The notes beneath the pieces were generated by a model, which searched no databases, was not told the origin of the DNA, and saw only the letters and a list, made by a program, of their open reading frames with translations. A program made the translations under genes and the position numbers. This document shows positions 58,619 to 64,000 of a stretch of DNA of 64,000 nt, piece by piece. Within the stretch, counting starts at the first letter, position 1. Every line of letters starts with the position of its first letter. Source of the DNA: Pipra filicauda (lineage: Eukaryota > Chordata > Aves > Passeriformes > Pipridae); contig NW_024104902.1 in assembly GCF_003945595.2 (NCBI RefSeq), positions 61,015 through 125,014 of the forward strand. The letters are read 5' to 3'.

Positions 58619-60280
58619 CTGCAGATGGAAAACAAAACATTTATTGTATATGGGCCTGCTAAAACCATTAATTTTTGTTGAGGATTTTTTATTATAAGAA
58701 TGATGAAATACTCCAAAATACACACACTGAAGTGGAACTACCTGTTAAATATAGTAAGGTTTACTTCCTACATGACAACATAGCTAAAAAAACACCTACA
58801 AGCTTACTCTTTTAACTGAATGACTAAATCATTTGTAGAGGACATTAAAATACAAAATTTGAAAGTTTTGCAGAAAGATACAGTCTACGAATAAAAGTGT
58901 TGCAGAAATCAAAGCAGCAGAACAGTTTGTGGTTTTAAATCTGATTCTGATATATTCAGATGAGGAAAAATCATTAAGTGAACTGTACTGCATTACACAC
59001 CTTGAATGGCACAAGCAAACCTTGCTTTATCCACATCATGATATAGAGCCTGTTGGGATATACAATACTTCCTATGCAGTTATCTATAGACACTGGTGTT
59101 TTGAATTAGCCAGCAAGTGTTGCTTTCTGGCTGTCCAGTTCCCCAGTTTCCCCCTGATTACAATGGACAGACAGATCAGCTTTAAAACAAGCACAGACTG
59201 ATACCTTAATTCCTATCTCTGAATCCAGAGAGAGATTTATAATACCCATGAGTCTTGCAAAGAAATCACCAACTCCAGCTCTCCTTGAGAAAAAGGACTA
59301 GTATCGGGTACCAGGGAGAAGATAAGACAAACTTGGGTGTTTAGCTCACTGACTGCGATAGTGGAGGAAGGAGAGATACCATACACTTTTTTCCTGGCAT
59401 TTAGTGAGTTCTTAGGATGACTAAATGGCCGTTCTGAGATAAGAGGATTTCAGCTCGCAGTTTCCCTTGCTGCTCTTCAGCAACTCAAACATGCCAGGAG
59501 TCCAGAGTAGATGACAATTATGCTCAAATGGTGACATGTTGGTTTTGAAATACCTGAAAACATGCCACTTCTTTTGGCTTCTCTCAAGATCAGCTCTGCT
59601 CACTACTGCAGTAGGAACAAATAAGGGATATAATATAGGAGCAAGAAGCAGGACATGGGAAGCAGGGCCAGAAGTCTTGGAATATAAAGCCACATCTGTC
59701 TGTGGATTTCACCAATACTAAGAAGATTAATAGTAACAAAGCTTTTATTTTTCTCAGTCTGTGTCTTACAAATTTGGCAGATTTGTTCTCCTGTGCTGTC
59801 ACACACATTAGTTTTTGTGGTTTTATGCCACCAAACAATTCATTAACTGAAGAAAAGAAATTGCACAAAGATTCATCTATGAAAGTCCAAAAAATAGCTG
59901 TTAATTTCCTGTACTTTCACTGCTGGATTTTTGTTATGACAACAGATGAGATAGTTTTCTTTAAGATGCTAAACTGCTGTCATCAAAGCTGTTTATTAAA
60001 GTATATAATGATGGGAAATGAAGCCTCGTAATTTTTAGTAGGGTCTAACTTCTGAAAAATTCAGGTGGGCTGTGGGGAAGGAGCAACTTTTTTTCAAAAA
60101 ACTGAGGTGAGGCGTTCTCAGAGTCTGATATAATGGCCAATGTCTGTCGTCAGTGTTTGTCGCATTGAATTCCTTCCTTCATTTGTTATAAAATCACATA
60201 TACACTGACACGTAGCAATGTCTGTAGGAAGGGATGATACAGAATATTTCACTATGCACTGACAGCAAGGCAGGACTTAC
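58619..60280 (-). other. ALCAM: ALCAM intron within Ig domain 3
   Basis: A 1662-nt phase 0 intron, donor CCA|GTAAGT. AT-rich. Overlapping open stretches on both strands at 59421-60031 show no recognisable motif. No repeat recognised. Confidence 0.88.
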
Positions 60281-60408
60281 TGGAATGTAAAACAGGAACT
60301 CCTGTGGAGGAGGGTTGCCATTTCCTGAGCATTTCAGAGTGATGTTATCGCCTTCTTTAATGGTCCTACTTTGTGACAGCACTTGAATAGTCACCTTCTC
60401 TGTTGGAT
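60281..60408 (-). CDS. ALCAM: ALCAM exon: first half of Ig domain 3
   Basis: A 128-nt exon. AT completes Asp, then [20 protein letters not shown], then [20 protein letters not shown] and IP. It carries the first Cys of the third Ig domain (LKCSGNG) and the sequon NIT. Human ALCAM reads PTEQVTIQVLPPKNAIKEGD and NITLKCLGNGNPPPEEFLFY. The acceptor is TTATTTTCACAG and the donor CCA|GTAAGT. This is the most upstream ALCAM exon in the window. Confidence 0.97.
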
Positions 60409-63400
60409 CTGTGAAAATAATGTACACATTTAATAGCTTCTGCATAATCCACCCAGCAAAACGATGCATATGATATTCATGGCCGAAAAGAACGCAATTT
60501 TATCATCCTGCAGGAGAAGATATTCGCATGTGTAGATCTTTTTATAAAAGAACTTGAAGTTAATCTTTCTATATTTTTGCCAATTAAGTGCAAAGAAGTC
60601 ATATGACATAAAATTCATTTTTCTTCACCAAAATACCTGTAACTGAAACAGCAATGATTACAACCATGTCATGTGCTTAAAAGCAAAAGAAGCCCTGATT
60701 AGTATGAACCACTTCATGGTGTGATTTCATTATGAGGGATTAACTTGTCCTCTGTGAAGTTCCCTGTTTGGAAGACTGCAGCAATCAGAAAAACAACTGA
60801 AGCTCTCAATGCCTTGTAATAGTACTAGATAATAGCCTTCTGGCATTAAAAAGAAAGAAATATGAACTAAGCGACTACGTGCAGACTATTCTATATGCTG
60901 ATCACTACAGGCTTTCAGAAAGATGAATTTGGTGAACATAATAGGACCCTTAACATAGTCAACAGAACAGTAAATGTAACGTACTTCTGTCATGTTCAGT
61001 GAAGTTGAACTATAACTTATATTTTACTTTTGTAATTTTTTTTGAGGCAAAGATAGAGTATTTTTAACAGATGCTATTCTTTCTAAGTAGAGGCCTAAAT
61101 ATAATTTTTCTAAAACAAAGTAAAGTGAACAAAATTAAAGAAAACAATATGGGCAGATAACTCTCACTGTGTTAATTTTAAAGCATAAATAAAATTCCAT
61201 CAAAGATGCCAGTCTTGCATTAAGATACAGTACAGTGCACCTTATCAGACACTAAAAAAATCTACACAGCAGAGAAACCCTCGCCTGACAGGTGATTTTG
61301 TGTGTTTAGTGAAGCGTGTGCTCTACAGCCCCTCCAACCCTTAAGGCATTTATCATGTCTGTCTTCAGCTATGGGATTTCTCAATAACAGGAGCTGCATT
61401 TGATTGTGGCCTTTTGGACTGAGAGCCCTAACAGAGCACAGCATTTCACCCCTCCTCACAGAAGGAGGGGTAGTTTGTTTCAACAAGCCACATCCTCCCT
61501 CCTTCAGATGCAATAGCCTTGGCTCCCTTCCATAGCCAAACAACCTTCCACCTCAGTACCTTCAGAGCTGAAGCACAACTTTGCCTGCTTAGAAAATGGA
61601 ATTCCAACATTGCTGCTGGTATGGAATAGAACAGATGCAATGAAATAGCTGGCCAGGAATGACATGCACACCTCTTGGTGGCTGCTGGGCCAAGAAACTC
61701 CGTTTCAGGGGCTGTTACAAAACTTGTCCCTCCGTCAAGTTTGTGCTAAGGTGACCAAATGTGAAAAGTTATCATAAGGGACGTCTAGATATATCCTGGA
61801 ATTGCTTAGGCTTTGTCTCAAGACTAAAAAGGGAGGACTTATAAAGAGTAAGACATTAGAATTTAAATTTTGAACAGGTTTTCCCACAGAGACGAACAGC
61901 ATTGGATTAAAAATGGATACAGTTAAACATTCTTGCAAACCACCAATCTTTTCTGTAGGAGGATCTTACACTTCTATCTACTGCAACCAACCAGGAGCAA
62001 ATTTTTAATTTAGTTCTCCAAACTGGAAAAAAAAATCTACAGAAGTAAATACCAAAAGACTAATTAAACTGTTCTCTAAGGTGAAGAGGTCACTCTTCTG
62101 AGGAAGATGCAACCTGATGACAGGAAGAGAAGGTGTCCAGTGCAATGCTGAGTGCTGCTTGGCAGAGTAATGTGCTCTCCTGCTTTCACTAATACACAGG
62201 AGCAGCCTGGTCTATCTTGCCTCTCAGTGGCACATATCACTGATTGGCCCATTTTACCTGCTGCTTCTGCAAACCCAAGATTCTGCTTTCTACAACAGCA
62301 AAATTCTAGGAGCCAGCACCAAAAGGCAGTTATTTAGCAAATGAATGCTGCTATCCCAGACCTGTCACAGCCGCTGTGCAACTTCAAGGAAAATACCAAT
62401 GCTGGAAGCTCTAATCTGTTATGGAAAGCAGTTTATCCATAACAAGACAGACACTTTAACAACAGGGCATGACTGCAAAGTCTGCCTGACAAACACTATC
62501 TTTTTACATGGATTAATGCTGAGCACAACCCAACATAACTGGAGCCTAGATAATTAGATCTCTGAGATACTATCTAATTGCCCAGCTTCAAGAGTTCTCT
62601 TGTAGTACTCATGTTACTTTTGGTAGCTTCCTTGCTGCAGCAGCAAACCAGAGCTGGTAACTGCTGCTGGCCGGGCTAAATTACCCTACTCCAGGTAGCA
62701 TCCAACTCAGCAGGTGCTAATTCACTCTTCTCATATTAAGTTACAGAGGCTGGTTGCTTCCAGGATGTCAACTAGCTATTAAACACTTGAGTACTAAAGT
62801 CTGCACTAACCCAAACCTAAAGATAAAATAAAAACCCAAACCAAACAGTAAAACATTTCTTAGATCTTGACTGAATAGGTATATCTTTAAAAACATCTTG
62901 TGTAGGCATGGTTTTAAGCATGCTCTCCCCATTTATTCAGGATAAATGACTAAGTTGCAAGGAACGAACAGAAGGTCTTTATGATTTTGCTCTACTTGCT
63001 TTAGAGATGTAGAACATGATAGTTTTGCAGTTAATCTAAAAAAAAAAAAAGCTGAAAGACTTCCATTTCTTAAGAGTTGGAGTCTGCTAGTTTTTTTCAT
63101 CTACATTATATGACTCATTAAAAAAAAATCACATTTATTGAGAAAGAAACTAATTAGGATCACTGAACTAAATTAAAAATAAAAAAAAAATCAGACACAT
63201 CATTATTATCAACTAACAGCAGTCACAAAACTCATCTGTTGAAGCCTGGACATTTATTAACAAAGAATTTCATGAATTTATTTGAAGATGCATTTAAGAA
63301 GAGTAAGGAACTGAAGTTACAGCAGATGAAAATACTCAGAAAATTGGGTAACCCCATACTCTGAAGCCAAAGTTCCTACTTGACGCCTCTTCACTACTGA

Positions 63401-64000
63401 AGGGTGTGCCAGCCTCCCACTACTCGCTAATTAGCAGCACACTGGAGGAAATAATTAAATTGTGTGTTACCGGAGCAGGATTAGAAGAGCTAGTCTAGCA
63501 AACATTAAATCTTTAATACAGAGGGCACGTTATACATGGCCTGTGACTTTCCTGCAGGCATGCAGCCTTTTTTTCCCCTTCATATCGGGCAGTTCTGACT
63601 TGCAACTGCAGGTAGCACATGCAGCACAGAAATCTGCAAGAGCCTCACCCTCAAACAGGTGAAGTACCCTAGTGCATGAAAGTGGTGGGGAAAGGAGGAC
63701 AGGTTTACTCTACTTTTACTTTACAGTAAAACCAGAAAAATAAGAAATGCCTCTAGTTTTAAAGCGATGGAATAAGTGTCTGCAGGCTCGATACATCTAT
63801 GGTATTTCCATGGATAACAACTGCTGTCCCAGAGGTTTTCTTCTTCGTTAGTTCTGCTGGTTGCCGTTCTGGAGAAACAGCTAGTGAAAACCAAAGACCA
63901 GCTGCTCCAAGGTTTGGCTGTATTTGACCAAGGTCAAAATTGATGCCCTACTCTGTGGCTCAAGAGACTTTACCTGTAAAAGAGAAGCAACTATCCTCTA
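60409..64000 (-). other. ALCAM: ALCAM intron upstream of Ig domain 3 (3' part)
   Basis: No exon for the V-type domains could be found up to 64000. I looked on the - strand for the GNITWYRNG and VTYYGPSGQK regions. Open stretches (61262-61543 and 61446-61640 on -, 62345-62557 on +) lack motifs. The preceding ALCAM exon must be beyond the right edge. Confidence 0.8.

Larger units (their letters stand above)
38235..64000 (-). other. ALCAM: ALCAM gene, 3' part (Ig domains 3-5 to 3'UTR)
   Basis: On the - strand, nine coding exons and one 3'UTR exon join in a single frame and give about 339 residues of ALCAM (CD166; BEN/SC1/DM-GRASP in chicken), out of roughly 585 in the family. ALCAM is a type I membrane adhesion protein with five Ig domains. 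It binds itself and CD6 and acts in axon guidance, T-cell contacts and haematopoiesis. The window has Ig domains 3-5, stalk, transmembrane helix and the short basic/acidic tail. The signal peptide and the two V-type domains lie beyond 64000. Intron sizes range from 75 nt to about 6.8 kb. The gene is convergent with CBLB. Confidence 0.98.

Noticed and set aside
1..64000. CRISPR arrays, operons, tRNA or rRNA genes, bacterial mobile elements
   Set aside because: None seen. The window is vertebrate nuclear DNA with spliced genes and CR1 LINEs.

Overview
This is a 64 kb piece of a bird chromosome. Three things point to a bird: five copies of CR1-type LINE 3' ends that finish in the avian TTCTGTGATT-like tail, an ALCAM protein whose residues read like chicken BEN/SC1/DM-GRASP, and short introns in an AT-rich background. 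I cannot name the species.

Two protein-coding genes enter from opposite sides and converge. On the + strand, positions 1-13085 hold the last five coding exons of CBLB, the Cbl-b E3 ubiquitin ligase: the proline-rich tail and the UBA domain, about 247 residues. A long AT-rich 3' untranslated region follows. On the - strand, from 60408 down to 41778, are the last nine coding exons of ALCAM (CD166): Ig domains 3 to 5, stalk, transmembrane helix and cytoplasmic tail, about 339 residues. A separate 3'UTR exon lies at about 38235-40061. The ALCAM start and first two Ig domains lie beyond the right edge, and the CBLB RING and TKB domains beyond the left edge. The same tail-to-tail CBLB/ALCAM order is known in mammals. 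The genes do not act in one pathway; Cbl-b restrains T-cell receptor signalling, while ALCAM is an adhesion molecule (CD6 ligand).

Between the genes, roughly 17-38 kb, no established gene is recognised. The spacer holds two CR1 fragments, a possible solo LTR, a truncated U2 snRNA pseudogene, and a small group of exon-like islands (34207-34276, 35291-35357, 37528-37659) with good splice sites. Two of these join in frame and end at a stop followed by AATAAA. That module is the best candidate for something undescribed.

Other notable details are a 99-nt stop-free CBLB intron in a multiple of three, a possible intronic polyadenylation isoform of CBLB, a GC-AG intron and a 75-nt intron in ALCAM, a 39-nt symmetric ALCAM exon, and an AAAT repeat in the ALCAM 3'UTR carrying many overlapping AATAAA hexamers.
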